A stretch of DNA of 64,000 nt from Pelovirga terrestris (GTDB lineage Bacteria; Desulfobacterota; Desulfuromonadia; Desulfuromonadales; Geopsychrobacteraceae), in the NCBI RefSeq assembly GCF_014773365.1, contig NZ_JACWUN010000001.1:279316-343315 (forward strand), given 5' to 3'. The number at the start of each line of letters is the position of its first letter. Positions within the stretch are counted from its first letter, which is position 1. The notes under the pieces were generated by a model. The model saw nothing but the letters and a program-made list of their open reading frames with translations, did no database searches and had not been told where the DNA came from. This document shows, one piece after another, positions 35,140-43,359 of this stretch. The position numbers and the translations under genes were made by a program.

Positions 35140-36122
35140 ACCTTTTCCCCAGACTGACCTGATTGGGCCTGCTTGTGTCCACGATGAAGTCGCTTGTTTG
35201 TATTAAGAATGTAAATCGGAATAGCAAGTCCTCTGCTGAACAGATAAACACAGGCAACAAGGCTGCGATATGTAAACTCACGCAGTCCTCCGTAGCCAAA
35301 CTTGATTATATTAAATCCAGCCGGCAACAGCAGAAACGCAAAAACAGAAATGGAAAAAAGTGTCGGGGAAAAAAACAATGAGGTAATTGCCAGCAAGCCA
35401 AAAACAATAAAAGCCACGCCAAACCACACCACACGGGAGCGCAGCAGCCGCCCTATGGTGTTACAATCCCCCAAACCATGCCAGATTTCTCTTTTCAAAA
35501 AATCAGAATAGTTGTTCGGATAACCCAGATGGAAAACCTTCATATCAGGGTTACTGACAACAGCAACCCCTATTTTTTTAGCTTCGATACAGAAATAAAA
35601 ATCTTCATTTGTCACCAAAGACTCGTCAAACCTACCAACCTTCTCAAAGGTTGCCCTGGAAACAATCATATGCCCCGTTCCCATATGGGTATCGCGGGTA
35701 TCTTCAGACAGGCTTTTGTACCAGCAATATAGTGCAGGGCGAATATCATCAGGCACCTGTGGGTGTGAACCTGTTATGAGATTATCATCCTCCATCAGCC
35801 GCTTGTAGACATGCCCTAAATGTTGCCCCCAGCCATCCTGAACTACGATATCAGCATCAAGAAAAACCAGAACCGCACCCTGAGATTTTTTTACACCCAG
35901 GTTACGAACCGCAGCTACCGGATAGGCGTCGGTTTGAATAAAATCCACGCCATGGTCTTTAGCGACAAGATCACTGCCATCGGTAGAGCCATTATCTACA
36001 ACAATGATTTCATATTGCAGGTCGGCATTATTCAGCTCGCAAACGAGTGCCGAAAGAGTTTTGCCAATTGTACCAACCTCATTCAAGCAGGGAATGACGA
36101 TGGAAATATCTAATGTAGACAT
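35136..36122 (-). CDS. Family 2 glycosyltransferase with C-terminal membrane segments
   Basis: 328 residues. TLDISIVIPCLNEVGTIGKTLSALV, IIVVDNGSTDGSD and GAVLVFLDADIVVQDGW form a GT2 nucleotide-sugar site with a DxD motif; TRDTHMGTGHMIVSRATFEKVGRFDESLVTNEDF completes the fold. Two to three membrane segments follow (residues 225-310). ATG at 36122 is chosen; a longer frame to 36200 runs into the asnB relic. Confidence 0.86.
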   Translation of the reverse strand: MSTLDISIVIPCLNEVGTIGKTLSALVCELNNADLQYEIIVVDNGSTDGSDLVAKDHGVDFIQTDAYPVAAVRNLGVKKSQGAVLVFLDADIVVQDGWGQHLGHVYKRLMEDDNLITGSHPQVPDDIRPALYCWYKSLSEDTRDTHMGTGHMIVSRATFEKVGRFDESLVTNEDFYFCIEAKKIGVAVVSNPDMKVFHLGYPNNYSDFLKREIWHGLGDCNTIGRLLRSRVVWFGVAFIVFGLLAITSLFFSPTLFSISVFAFLLLPAGFNIIKFGYGGLREFTYRSLVACVYLFSRGLAIPIYILNTNKRLHRGHKQAQSGQSGEKV

Positions 36123-36144
36123 AAAGTTCTCACAAAAAAATCGG

Positions 36145-36279
36145 CTACTGCCCCAGACCGATGTGATGATCCAGATAATAACCAGCCGCATCCGGCCCAC
36201 GATGGGTCAAAGTCGAAGTAGCCCGCTCCAGAAACCCCTGGTCAACCCCCCCACCCATCACCCCATAAATTCCACACAT
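36145..36279 (-). pseudogene. 5' relic of an asparagine synthetase (AsnB) gene
   Basis: From an ATG at 36279 the frame reads MCGIYGVMGG, continues with LERATSTLTHRGPDAAGYY and stops at a TAG after HHIGLGQ (36145-36147), 44 residues in all. This is the beginning of a glutamine-hydrolysing AsnB: Met-Cys2-Gly-Ile and the HRGPD motif. A full AsnB would continue with GHRRLSI; instead the sequence breaks exactly there and is followed by the GT2 gene. A TTGAGG lies upstream. It is a deletion remnant. Confidence 0.85.
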
Positions 36280-36299
36280 AAAAAAACAACCTCAATCTG

Positions 36300-36462
36300 A
36301 AAACCTTGTCTCGCGCCCGTTCGCTATGCTCACTCAAGCACGCAAAGGACGCCAAGAAATTCAAAACAAACATTCTATGGTTTAAGGCCTTGAACCAAAA
36401 AACAAGGCTCTAAGGTTTTCTTAGCGATCTCTGCGTGCTCTGCGCGAGACCGGTTTTAAAGA
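36300..36462. repeat. Family E unit between the asnB relic and a GxxExxY gene
   Basis: CGCGCCCGTTCGCTATGCTC (36315-36334), GGACGCCAAGAAATTC, then the GCGATCTCTGCGTGCTCTGC end reaching the stop codon of the GxxExxY gene at 36456. Confidence 0.8.
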
Positions 36463-36833
36463 TCATTCACCAGCCTGACAATCCCATCTATCATTCTTTC
36501 TTCACCAAAATTCAGCAGATAACCAAGTTTCAAACCAGTCAATTTTAAATATGTAAGAACCTGTTTCTTATGAACTTTTGATATTTTGTCGACCGACTTT
36601 AATTCCAGAATAACTTTGTTTTCAACAATAATATCAGCTCGAAACCCCTCGTCGAATTTAATGCCTCTATAATTTAGAGAAATAGCCATTTGTCTTGATA
36701 CCTGAAATCCCCTGATTTTGAGATCATGCTCCAGGAGTGCTTCGTAAACACTTTCTAGAAGTCCAGGCCCTGTTTCACGGTGTAATTTGATAGCAACATC
36801 AACAACAATCTTTCCGATATCATTTTCATCCAT
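36456..36833 (-). CDS. GxxExxY-family protein (PDDEXK-like nuclease fold)
   Basis: 125 residues. The GPGLLESVYEALLEHDL segment is the GxxExxY motif, and FRADIIVENKVILELKSVDKI gives the D...ExK triad of PDDEXK_3 folds. Such proteins often occur next to repeats or as single accessory genes; their role is not established. Family E repeat sequence abuts the stop. Confidence 0.85.
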   Translation of the reverse strand: MDENDIGKIVVDVAIKLHRETGPGLLESVYEALLEHDLKIRGFQVSRQMAISLNYRGIKFDEGFRADIIVENKVILELKSVDKISKVHKKQVLTYLKLTGLKLGYLLNFGEERMIDGIVRLVNDL

Positions 36834-36844
36834 ATCCCCCCCCT

Positions 36845-37190
36845 AATTTTGTTTCGCGCCCGTTCGCTTCGTTCACTCAAGCACGCTAAGGACGCCAAGA
36901 AATGCTCTTTTTTGTGTTTTCAGGCTTTTAACCCAAAAAAAATGATTTCAAGGTTTTCTTTGCGAACCCTGCGTGCTCCGCGCGAGGCTGGTTTTAGTCT
37001 TTGCCTTCATCCGAACTTAATCAGATTTTCATCCAGTCAGAAAAAGCATTTAACAGGCTCAACGCAGATAAAGTCTGATTGTAAAATCCTTACCCCAAAA
37101 ACAGGGGTTGAATTTAATCCGATTTTCATCAGATTGCCATCCTGTCAAAAAAAACTTTTGAGCCTTTTCTTTAACGGGATTTACGAACTT
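36845..37190. repeat. Family E and F repeats
   Basis: A family E unit (36850-37006) then family F strings with TCAGATTTTCATCCAGTCAG and GCAGATAAAGTCTGATTG (37015-37165). The last 30 bases before the HigB promoter are not repeated. Confidence 0.75.
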
Positions 37191-37195
37191 AACGA

Positions 37196-37222
37196 TTGAC
37201 GTTTAACGAAGAACGTTATACC
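37196..37222 (+). promoter_or_regulatory. Weak promoter candidate of higBA
   Basis: TTGACG (37196-37201) and TATACC (37217-37222) with only 15 bases between them, overlapping TTAACG direct repeats. Transcription would begin almost at the ATG (37231); no Shine-Dalgarno is visible. Confidence 0.3.
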
Positions 37223-37230
37223 ATGCCTAC

Positions 37231-37506
37231 ATGATACGAAATTTTAAATGCAAGCACACGCAATCCCTTTATGAGGGTGGAAAACCAAAGCAGTTCAGAT
37301 CTTTTCAGGCACAAGCTGAACGCAAGTTGCAGATGCTAGACAATGCGGTAGAGCTGTTTGATCTACGCTCACCTCCAGGCAACATGCTGGAAAAACTAAG
37401 TGGCGACCGATCAGGTCAATACAGTATCAGAATCAACAAGCAATGGCGCATCTGTTTTATTTGGCTGGATGAACCGACTGAAGTTGAAATAACCGATTAT
37501 CATTAA
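37231..37506 (+). CDS. higB: HigB/RelE-type toxin
   Basis: 91 residues. MIRNFKCKHTQSLYEGG, ERKLQMLDNAVELFDLRSPPGNMLEKLSGDRSGQYSIRINKQWRICF and the C-terminal TEVEITDYH are characteristic of HigB host-inhibition toxins, ribosome-dependent mRNA interferases. It is followed 12 bases later by higA. Confidence 0.9.
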   Translation: MIRNFKCKHTQSLYEGGKPKQFRSFQAQAERKLQMLDNAVELFDLRSPPGNMLEKLSGDRSGQYSIRINKQWRICFIWLDEPTEVEITDYH

Positions 37507-37518
37507 AAGGAGCAAAAT

Positions 37519-37812
37519 ATGAATAACATGAGGCCTGTTCACCCGGGCGAAATCATCCGGGAAGAGTATCTTATTCCTTTAGGCATGAGCGCCAATGCGC
37601 TGGCAACAGCTTTGCGTGTTTCCGCTCCACGGATCAACGATATTGTCCGTGAAAAACGCGGGATAAGTGTTGATACCGCCCTTAGACTGGCAAGGTACTT
37701 CAATACCACAGCTCAGTTCTGGATGAACCTGCAAACCAGCTACGATCTGAAAGTAGCACAACAAACCATAGAGACGATTCAACAAGAAGTTCGCCCTTTA
37801 GAGGTTGCTTAA
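37519..37812 (+). CDS. higA: HigA antitoxin (HTH)
   Basis: 97 residues. RPVHPGEIIREEYLIPLGMSANALATALRVSAPRINDIVREKRGIS is the HigA helix-turn-helix, then DTALRLARYFNTTAQFWMNLQTSYDL. AAGGAG lies before the ATG. It autorepresses the pair. Confidence 0.92.
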   Translation: MNNMRPVHPGEIIREEYLIPLGMSANALATALRVSAPRINDIVREKRGISVDTALRLARYFNTTAQFWMNLQTSYDLKVAQQTIETIQQEVRPLEVA

Positions 37813-37839
37813 ACTTTGCGTTAAAAGGAATACACTGCT

Positions 37840-38155
37840 TTGAACCTTTTTTTTGACAGGATAAAGGTCTGATAGAATCTGATGTAGAAGCTTTTACCCA
37901 TAAAAAGGCCGAAGTTCATCAGATTTACATCCTGTCCAAAAAAAAAGCCTTTGACAGGATCAACGCAGATAAAGTCTGATTGTAAAAGCCTTTAACCAAA
38001 AAACAGACCTTGCACTAATGCATATATCCGAAGTTCATCAGATTTTTATCCTGTCAGAAAAAAAGCATTTGACGGGATTTACGCAGAAAAGTCTGATTGT
38101 AAAAGCCTTACCCCAAAAACAGGTGTTGAATTTAATCCGATTTTCATCCTGTCAA
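37840..38155. repeat. Tandem family F units
   Basis: At least three copies of the ATCAGAT..CCTGTC and GCAGATAAAGTCTGATTG-type strings in succession; the last reaches the stop of the second GxxExxY gene. No gene. Confidence 0.75.
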
Positions 38156-38520
38156 AAACGCAGTACTTTACGCCGAACCTCAACCTTATTCTCACCGAAG
38201 TTGATCAAAAGCCCTATCGTCTTCCCCGTTGCAGCCAGATAATTCACCAACTGAACCTCATGCGCTGCGGTCAAAGTGCGAACAGCTTTCAGTTCAACGA
38301 TCGTTGTATCCTCAACCAAGACATCAACAACATAACTGCCAACATGTTGATTATCATAATACACATCGACGGGTTTCTGAAACTCGGCAAACACGCCAGC
38401 CTTTTGCAATTCAATAGCAAAACACTTCTCATAAACAGTCTCAAGAAAACCGGATCCCATGGTGTTGTACACCTTATAAGCGCAACCAATAATCTTCTCA
38501 GTCAGATCAGAATGATCCAT
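38152..38520 (-). CDS. Second GxxExxY-family protein
   Basis: 122 residues. GSGFLETVYEKCFAIEL carries the GxxExxY motif and SYVVDVLVEDTTIVELKAVRTL the D/ExK site. It is clearly different in sequence from the protein at 36456-36833, so not a recent duplicate. ATG at 38520 is used; a frame from 38562 adds 14 residues without support. Confidence 0.85.
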   Translation of the reverse strand: MDHSDLTEKIIGCAYKVYNTMGSGFLETVYEKCFAIELQKAGVFAEFQKPVDVYYDNQHVGSYVVDVLVEDTTIVELKAVRTLTAAHEVQLVNYLAATGKTIGLLINFGENKVEVRRKVLRF

Positions 38521-38569
38521 TATCTCCCCCCTCCCCTTTTTTGACAGATTTAACAATGACAAAGGCTAA

Positions 38570-38800
38570 TACTTAAATGCATTCATCCGAATTTCATCAG
38601 ATTTTCATCCTGTCAGAAAAAAAACATTTGACTGGATTTACGCAGATAAAGTCTGATTGTAAAAGCCTTTAACCAAAAAAAGATCTTGCCTTCATGCCTT
38701 TATCCGAACTTAATCAGATTTTTATCCAGTCAGAAAAAGCATTTGACGGGATCAACGCAGATAAAGTCTGATGTCTAAAGCCCTAACCCAAAGAGCAACC
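38570..38800. repeat. Two family F units
   Basis: Two further family F copies (about 38575-38670 and 38700-38790) lead up to about 80 bases of unique sequence before the MNT gene. Confidence 0.72.
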
Positions 38801-38882
38801 TTATTTCAGGTTCTTATTCTAAAGCTGTTTTATCCCCTGATTTCTGTTATAAATATAAGCAAGAACCCTCTTGGAGATTATC

Positions 38883-39164
38883 ATGACTACTCAAATGGAA
38901 AATACGTTAATTTCAATACTGAAAAAGCACGATGCTGATCGTATTGGTATTTTCGGCTCACGAGCACGTGGAGATGATCGACCCGACAGCGACCTTGATT
39001 TACTGGTCGACTTTCGCAAAACAAAGAGCCTTCTTACCCTGGTCAGCATTGAGCAAGAACTATCGGACAGCCTTGGCATCAAAGTCGATCTACTGACTGA
39101 AAAGGCTATCAGCCCCCATCTGATTGACCGGATTAAAGCAGAACTCAAGGTTGTCTATCAATGA
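38883..39164 (+). CDS. MntA-type nucleotidyltransferase antitoxin
   Basis: 93 residues. IGIFGSRARGDDRPDSDLDLLVDF is the minimal nucleotidyltransferase GSxxRG...SDxDL site. MNT antitoxins AMPylate their HEPN partner. ATG at 38883 has GGAG upstream; its stop overlaps the HEPN start (ATGA). Confidence 0.92.
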   Translation: MTTQMENTLISILKKHDADRIGIFGSRARGDDRPDSDLDLLVDFRKTKSLLTLVSIEQELSDSLGIKVDLLTEKAISPHLIDRIKAELKVVYQ

Positions 39165-39505
39165 CTCAAAAAGAAGACACCGTTTATCTTCGACATATCT
39201 CTGAAGCCATTGAACAAATCAACGAGTATCTATGCGGCGTCAGCCATCAACAATTTAGTGACACAAAACTTTTTCAGGATGGCGTAATCCGACAATTGGA
39301 AATTATCGGCGAAGCAACAAAAAACCTGTCCGAACTTACCCGCAGATCAGCACCGGATGTTCCGTGGCGGAGTATGGCCGGCATGCGAGATAAACTGATT
39401 CACCAATATTTCGGTGTCGACATTGATGCCGTCTGGTCAACAGCAACACAGGACCTGCCGAACCTTCGACAGAAAATAAAAACGTTATTAGATAGGAAAT
39501 CGTAA
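39161..39505 (+). CDS. HepT-type HEPN toxin (DUF86)
   Basis: 114 residues, all-helical. RDKLIHQYFGVD carries the R-x4-H-Q/x-Y motif of HEPN ribonucleases, with IGEATKNLSELTRR before it. Together with the MNT protein it forms a HepT-MntA system. Confidence 0.92.
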   Translation: MTQKEDTVYLRHISEAIEQINEYLCGVSHQQFSDTKLFQDGVIRQLEIIGEATKNLSELTRRSAPDVPWRSMAGMRDKLIHQYFGVDIDAVWSTATQDLPNLRQKIKTLLDRKS

Positions 39506-39509
39506 TCCA

Positions 39510-39905
39510 GCGCATTTGTGCTTTGTCCATCGCTACGCGGTGTCATTTGTCTGCCACTTCGTGGCGTCATTGGTCCATCGCTACGCGATGTTATTTGTAA
39601 ATGAGGCTTTAGTGAACGGTAAGCCGTGAACCGTCAGCAGCACCTTTGATGCGTTCACACACCAGCCTTGCCAAGAAAAACAATATTTTCAGACCTTAGA
39701 CTTTTTGGTTTTCTTTGCGAACTCTGCGGTCTCTGCGCGAGGCCGATTTTGAGAATCTGGTTTCGCGCCCGCTCGTTTCACTCACTCGAGCACGCTAAGG
39801 ACGCCAAGAAATGCTCTTTTTTGTGTTTTCAGGCTTTTAACCCAAAAAAAATGATTTCAAGGTTTTCTTTGCGATCTCTGCGTGCTCTGCGCGAGGCAAA
39901 ATTTT
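39510..39905. repeat. Families A, B and E running into the epimerase gene
   Basis: Family A stems (39527-39597), a family B string (39608-39640) and a family E unit (39698-39905). The last 49 bases are inside the epimerase reading frame and encode its C-terminal residues. Confidence 0.82.
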
Positions 39906-40873
39906 AAGGTTTCCTCAACCGCCTCCCCAAACCCCACCCCCGGCTCCCACCCCAGCTCACTTTTGATTTTCGCCACATCATACACCACCGGGTTCTGCGA
40001 TGATTCCAGCCGATACATACTAATCACCGGCTCCCGCCTCAACACCCCGAACACCTTCTCCTGAACCGCAACAATCGCCGCAAACAACTTATACGGAAAA
40101 TACAGACATACCGCGCCCGGATGCAGCTTACGGATAAAGGTGTTCATGTAGGTTTTTTTGTCGACCTGGTCCGTATCGACAACATGGTAAACCTGCCCGC
40201 TACTGCTATCTGCTGTCATCGCCAGAATGATCGCATCGACCAGGTTATCAACATACACCAACGGCAGCACAAAGCCCTTACGATCAATCACCACAAACAA
40301 CTTGTTTTTAAGGGAAAAGCCCACCATCGGTGTGTAGTTTTCACCACCGGGGCCGTAGATGGTGCCGGGGCGAAGTATCGTAGCAATAACATCCCCCTGC
40401 TCCATCGCAGCCGTCACCAGTTTTTCCGCTTCGAGTTTGGTTAAGGAATAAGCCCCCCGCAGCTGTGGCTGAGCTTCCAGCGGAGCAGACTCATCCAATA
40501 GCGCACTATCAGGTTGCCCGGCAATGCCATACACCGAGCAAGAGCTGATATAGACCAGCTTGCATGCAGCAGACCGACGGCACAGGTCAAGAATATTGCG
40601 CGTCCCTTCAATCGTCACCCGCCGCATCTGCTCTTCAGTACCGCTGGTGCCGGCGGCAGCATGGATGACGTAATCGATATCGGTAAAGGCCAGCTGCAAA
40701 GAACCCAGATTCGTAACATCCCCGTAAACAAACTCCACCCCTGGCAGATGCAAACCCTGAATATTGGATGTTTGACGGACCAGGGCACGAACGGCAAAAC
40801 CCTGCTCGACAAGCTGAAGAACAACGCGCCGCCCAAGAAACCCCGTCGCGCCAGTGACTAATACTTTTTTCAT
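39857..40873 (-). CDS. NAD-dependent epimerase/dehydratase (extended SDR)
   Basis: 338 residues. MKKVLVTGATGFLGRRVV is the NAD(P)-binding motif, DYVIHAAAGT and the active-site YSLTKLEAEK (YxxxK) follow, with GTIYGPGGENYTPMVGFSLKN in the substrate domain. It probably modifies a nucleotide sugar or sterol-like substrate; substrate unknown. The final residues (about LAQSTQRSQRKP) and the stop are encoded by a family E repeat, so the original C-terminus was replaced. Confidence 0.86.
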   Translation of the reverse strand: MKKVLVTGATGFLGRRVVLQLVEQGFAVRALVRQTSNIQGLHLPGVEFVYGDVTNLGSLQLAFTDIDYVIHAAAGTSGTEEQMRRVTIEGTRNILDLCRRSAACKLVYISSCSVYGIAGQPDSALLDESAPLEAQPQLRGAYSLTKLEAEKLVTAAMEQGDVIATILRPGTIYGPGGENYTPMVGFSLKNKLFVVIDRKGFVLPLVYVDNLVDAIILAMTADSSSGQVYHVVDTDQVDKKTYMNTFIRKLHPGAVCLYFPYKLFAAIVAVQEKVFGVLRREPVISMYRLESSQNPVVYDVAKIKSELGWEPGVGFGEAVEETLKFCLAQSTQRSQRKP

Positions 40874-40884
40874 TTTTAAAACCA

Positions 40885-41215
40885 TTCCTCTCGCCCGTTC
40901 GTTTCACTCACTCAAGCACGCCAAGGGCGCCAAGAAATTCTAACCAAGGATCTCAGGGTTTAAAGCCTTTAACCCCAAAAAAGTTTTTTTCAGGTTTTCT
41001 CCGCGATCTCTGCGTGCTCTGCGCGAGGCTGGTTTTAGATCTATTACTCGCGCCCGTTCGCTACACTCACTCAAGCACGCCAAGGGCGCCAAGAAATTCA
41101 AACCAAGGAACTTATGATTTAAGGCTTTTAAACCCAAAAAAAGATTTTCAGATTTTAGCTTATCTGATTTTCTTCGCGATCTCTGCGATCTCTGCGCGAG
41201 GCTGTCTGGATTATT
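40885..41215. repeat. Two consecutive family E units
   Basis: Units at 40889-41036 and 41044-41212, each with CCCGTTCG.., GGGCGCCAAGAAATTC and the GATCTCTGCG..GCGCGAGGC end. No gene in this gap. Confidence 0.82.
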
Positions 41216-41280
41216 GCAAAAGCTATGATAGTTTACAGTTCGACATTGCTGTGGTAATTTTTCTAGATACGGAGGACACC

Positions 41281-41490
41281 ATGGGAACAACAAACGAAAA
41301 ACTTGATATATCTGCTCTCCCCCCGGCATCGCGCCGTGAACTGCTCAGCTACTATCAATACCTGTTGGAACGCCGTCCGGCCAAAAATCCCCCTCGTCAA
41401 AAAAACAAAACTTTCTCAGAATTATGCGGCAAACTCTCCTGGGACGGTGATGCTATAGCGACACAACGGAAACTAAGAGATGAATGGTAA
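41281..41490 (+). CDS. Small antitoxin-like protein (VapB-type partner of a PIN relic)
   Basis: 69 residues, ATG with GGAGG upstream. LDISALPPASRRELLSYYQYLLER and SELCGKLSWDGDAIATQRKLRDEW resemble small VapB antitoxins that precede PIN toxins, although no DNA-binding fold is obvious. Its end overlaps the start of a destroyed PIN gene by 11 bases. Confidence 0.65.
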   Translation: MGTTNEKLDISALPPASRRELLSYYQYLLERRPAKNPPRQKNKTFSELCGKLSWDGDAIATQRKLRDEW

Positions 41491-41563
41491 CCGCAGATAT
41501 ATTCTCGACACCAACGATTCTTACTTTGCCACGGCACCAACCCTGATTATTCAGAACTGCTAG
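41480..41563 (+). pseudogene. VapC/PIN toxin relic
   Basis: ATG at 41480 starts a frame reading MNGNRRYILDTND, the catalytic start of a PIN toxin, but it ends at a TAG (41561-41563) after 27 residues. The toxin has lost nearly all of its body. Confidence 0.65.
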
Positions 41564-41569
41564 ACCATC

Positions 41570-41965
41570 AACCAAGCCTCCATCTCTCGCCCGTTCGTTT
41601 CACTTACTCAAGACTTTAAACCGGTTTTAGGTTTTAGGTTAATGGTTATAGGTTTACCCCCCCAGCAGGTTTTGACGTTGACCCAATCTGCGATAATCTG
41701 AGGTTCATCTGCGGCTAAAAACAATCAGATTCTTCAGATTGTATCCGTGCCCGCAAATGTTGCCTTTAGCCCTACGTTGCGTCGTTGCGAGAGGCAGGTT
41801 TTAAATTCTTGTTTCGCGCCCGTTCGCTACACTCACTGAAGCACGCCAAGGGCGCCAAGAAATTCAAACCAAGGATCTCAGGGCTTAAAGCCTTTAACCC
41901 CAAAAAAGTTTTTTCAGGTTTTCTCCGCGATCTCTGCGTGCTCTGCGCGAGGCAAGATTTTATTG
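41570..41965. repeat. Family E and F repeats running into the GMC oxidoreductase gene
   Basis: A family E fragment (41580-41610), a family F-like string (41686-41760), and a full family E unit (41766-41965) whose end lies in the oxidoreductase reading frame. Confidence 0.8.
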
Positions 41966-43359
41966 TTCAAATGATCCGCCAACCGAAACGCTAACTGCCC
42001 AATCGCCAACCCCGTATTCGCGTAACTATGTTCCTGTAGCACCGACCCGTCACACACATACACATTGTCACAGCAATTCAGCTTCAAGTTGGTATCCACC
42101 AGATCATCCTCACCTGAACCCAACGAAATCGTCCCGGAGTGATGCGCAGCCGACCAGAGCCAGTCGCTGGTGATGTTGGTGTTGATGTTGATGGCATCAG
42201 CGATATCCCCCAGCATCCCCTCAAGGTCTTTCAACATGGCACGATAGGTTGCCAGCTCGTCGTCAGTAACCGTCCACTTCACCTGGATAGCACCATCCTC
42301 TTCATACACCCTGCTCCCCCCCCGTTTCTGCTCGGTAATCAACAGAATGTTATAGATACGGCTGGGAATATTCACACCAAAGAGATGGGCGAATATTTCC
42401 GCAATCATATCGGGGTGAAATATCTTCCAGGAAAAGATGTTCCTGATCCGTGCCATACCGTTGCTGGCGCCGAGGGAGGATTTGTATTTGTAGATTGACA
42501 GGCGGTTATCCATGGTCAAAGCCGGGCGGAAAAAAGCACAGGCGGTATACTTGCCGCAGGCACTTTTCAGACGTACCGCATTGCGGCTGACATAATCACC
42601 ACGATCCCAGGCGGAAAGTTTTTTAATAACGCTCGATAGTTCTTTTTTTACTTTAACCTTACCGACAAAACCCATGGGATGATCGATAAAACCAACCCCC
42701 ACCGACTCATCTGACATGCCGGCAGCTCTTACCACTTTCTGAATCACTCCCGGTGTCCCCAGCGTCCCCGCCGCGACAATAACAACATCCGGTTCCAGCG
42801 CGTGCTGCGCCCCCGCAACCCGATAGTTGACCTTGCTGATGCGTCCATCGCGATAAACAAAATCGATGGCTTCAACATCAAAGATGGCCTTCACCGCAGC
42901 TGACAGCGTTAACCTCCGGAATTTTTTCGGATATACCAGACAGTCAATGCCCTGGGATGGGGATGAGGATGGGGAATAGGTAGTGGGGAGTAGGGAGTTG
43001 GCATTGTTTACAAGCTGTCGGTGGTCTTCGCTAAAAGATGCTCCGGTGTAAAAGAGGGCTGCGGCGGTCTGATCAATGTAACTTTGTGCCTGCCCAAGCA
43101 CCTCGCGAAACTCGGAACCTACAACATCGTCAGTTCTAATCGGGATCAGCCCATTGTGCCACAGATTGGTACTGCCACCGCCACCGTAACAGCAGGTATG
43201 CACTTCGGCGAATTTTTTGTGGTGAAAGTGAAGTTGCGGGTAGGTAATGCTGTTGTGCGGCCCTTTTTCAAGGAGGGTGACATCATGGTTTTTACCCAAT
43301 TCATTGCCCAACAATGACCCGGCCAGGCCGCTACCGATGATGAGGATTTTTTTTTTCAC
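41914..43359 (-). CDS. GMC-type FAD-dependent oxidoreductase with repeat-derived segments
   Basis: 481 residues. KKILIIGSGLAGSLLGNELGKNHDVTLLEKG is the FAD-binding fold; CCYGGGGSTNLWHNGLIP, DVVIVAAGTLGTPGVIQ and the C-terminal WLWSAAHHSGTISLG...QEHSYANTGLAIGQLAFRLADHL are GMC-family signatures. It may oxidise a sugar or alcohol group. Two oddities: residues about 121-136 come from an in-frame family C heptamer tract (42952-42999), and the tail (LPRAEHAEIAEKT) from a family E repeat. GTG at 43359 (with GGATC) and TTG at 43374 are both possible starts. Confidence 0.85.
   Translation of the reverse strand: MKKKILIIGSGLAGSLLGNELGKNHDVTLLEKGPHNSITYPQLHFHHKKFAEVHTCCYGGGGSTNLWHNGLIPIRTDDVVGSEFREVLGQAQSYIDQTAAALFYTGASFSEDHRQLVNNANSLLPTTYSPSSSPSQGIDCLVYPKKFRRLTLSAAVKAIFDVEAIDFVYRDGRISKVNYRVAGAQHALEPDVVIVAAGTLGTPGVIQKVVRAAGMSDESVGVGFIDHPMGFVGKVKVKKELSSVIKKLSAWDRGDYVSRNAVRLKSACGKYTACAFFRPALTMDNRLSIYKYKSSLGASNGMARIRNIFSWKIFHPDMIAEIFAHLFGVNIPSRIYNILLITEQKRGGSRVYEEDGAIQVKWTVTDDELATYRAMLKDLEGMLGDIADAININTNITSDWLWSAAHHSGTISLGSGEDDLVDTNLKLNCCDNVYVCDGSVLQEHSYANTGLAIGQLAFRLADHLNNKILPRAEHAEIAEKT
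42952..42999. repeat. Family C tract inside the GMC oxidoreductase coding region
   Basis: Forty-eight bases of CCCTACTCCCCACTACC-type sequence on the minus strand, translated as NSLLPTTYSPSSSPSQ between two normal-looking protein segments. The length is a multiple of three, so the frame is kept. Confidence 0.8.

Noticed and set aside
41014..41490. Longer start for the gene at 41281
   Set aside because: The extension runs through family E sequence. ATG 41281 has a GGAGG upstream.
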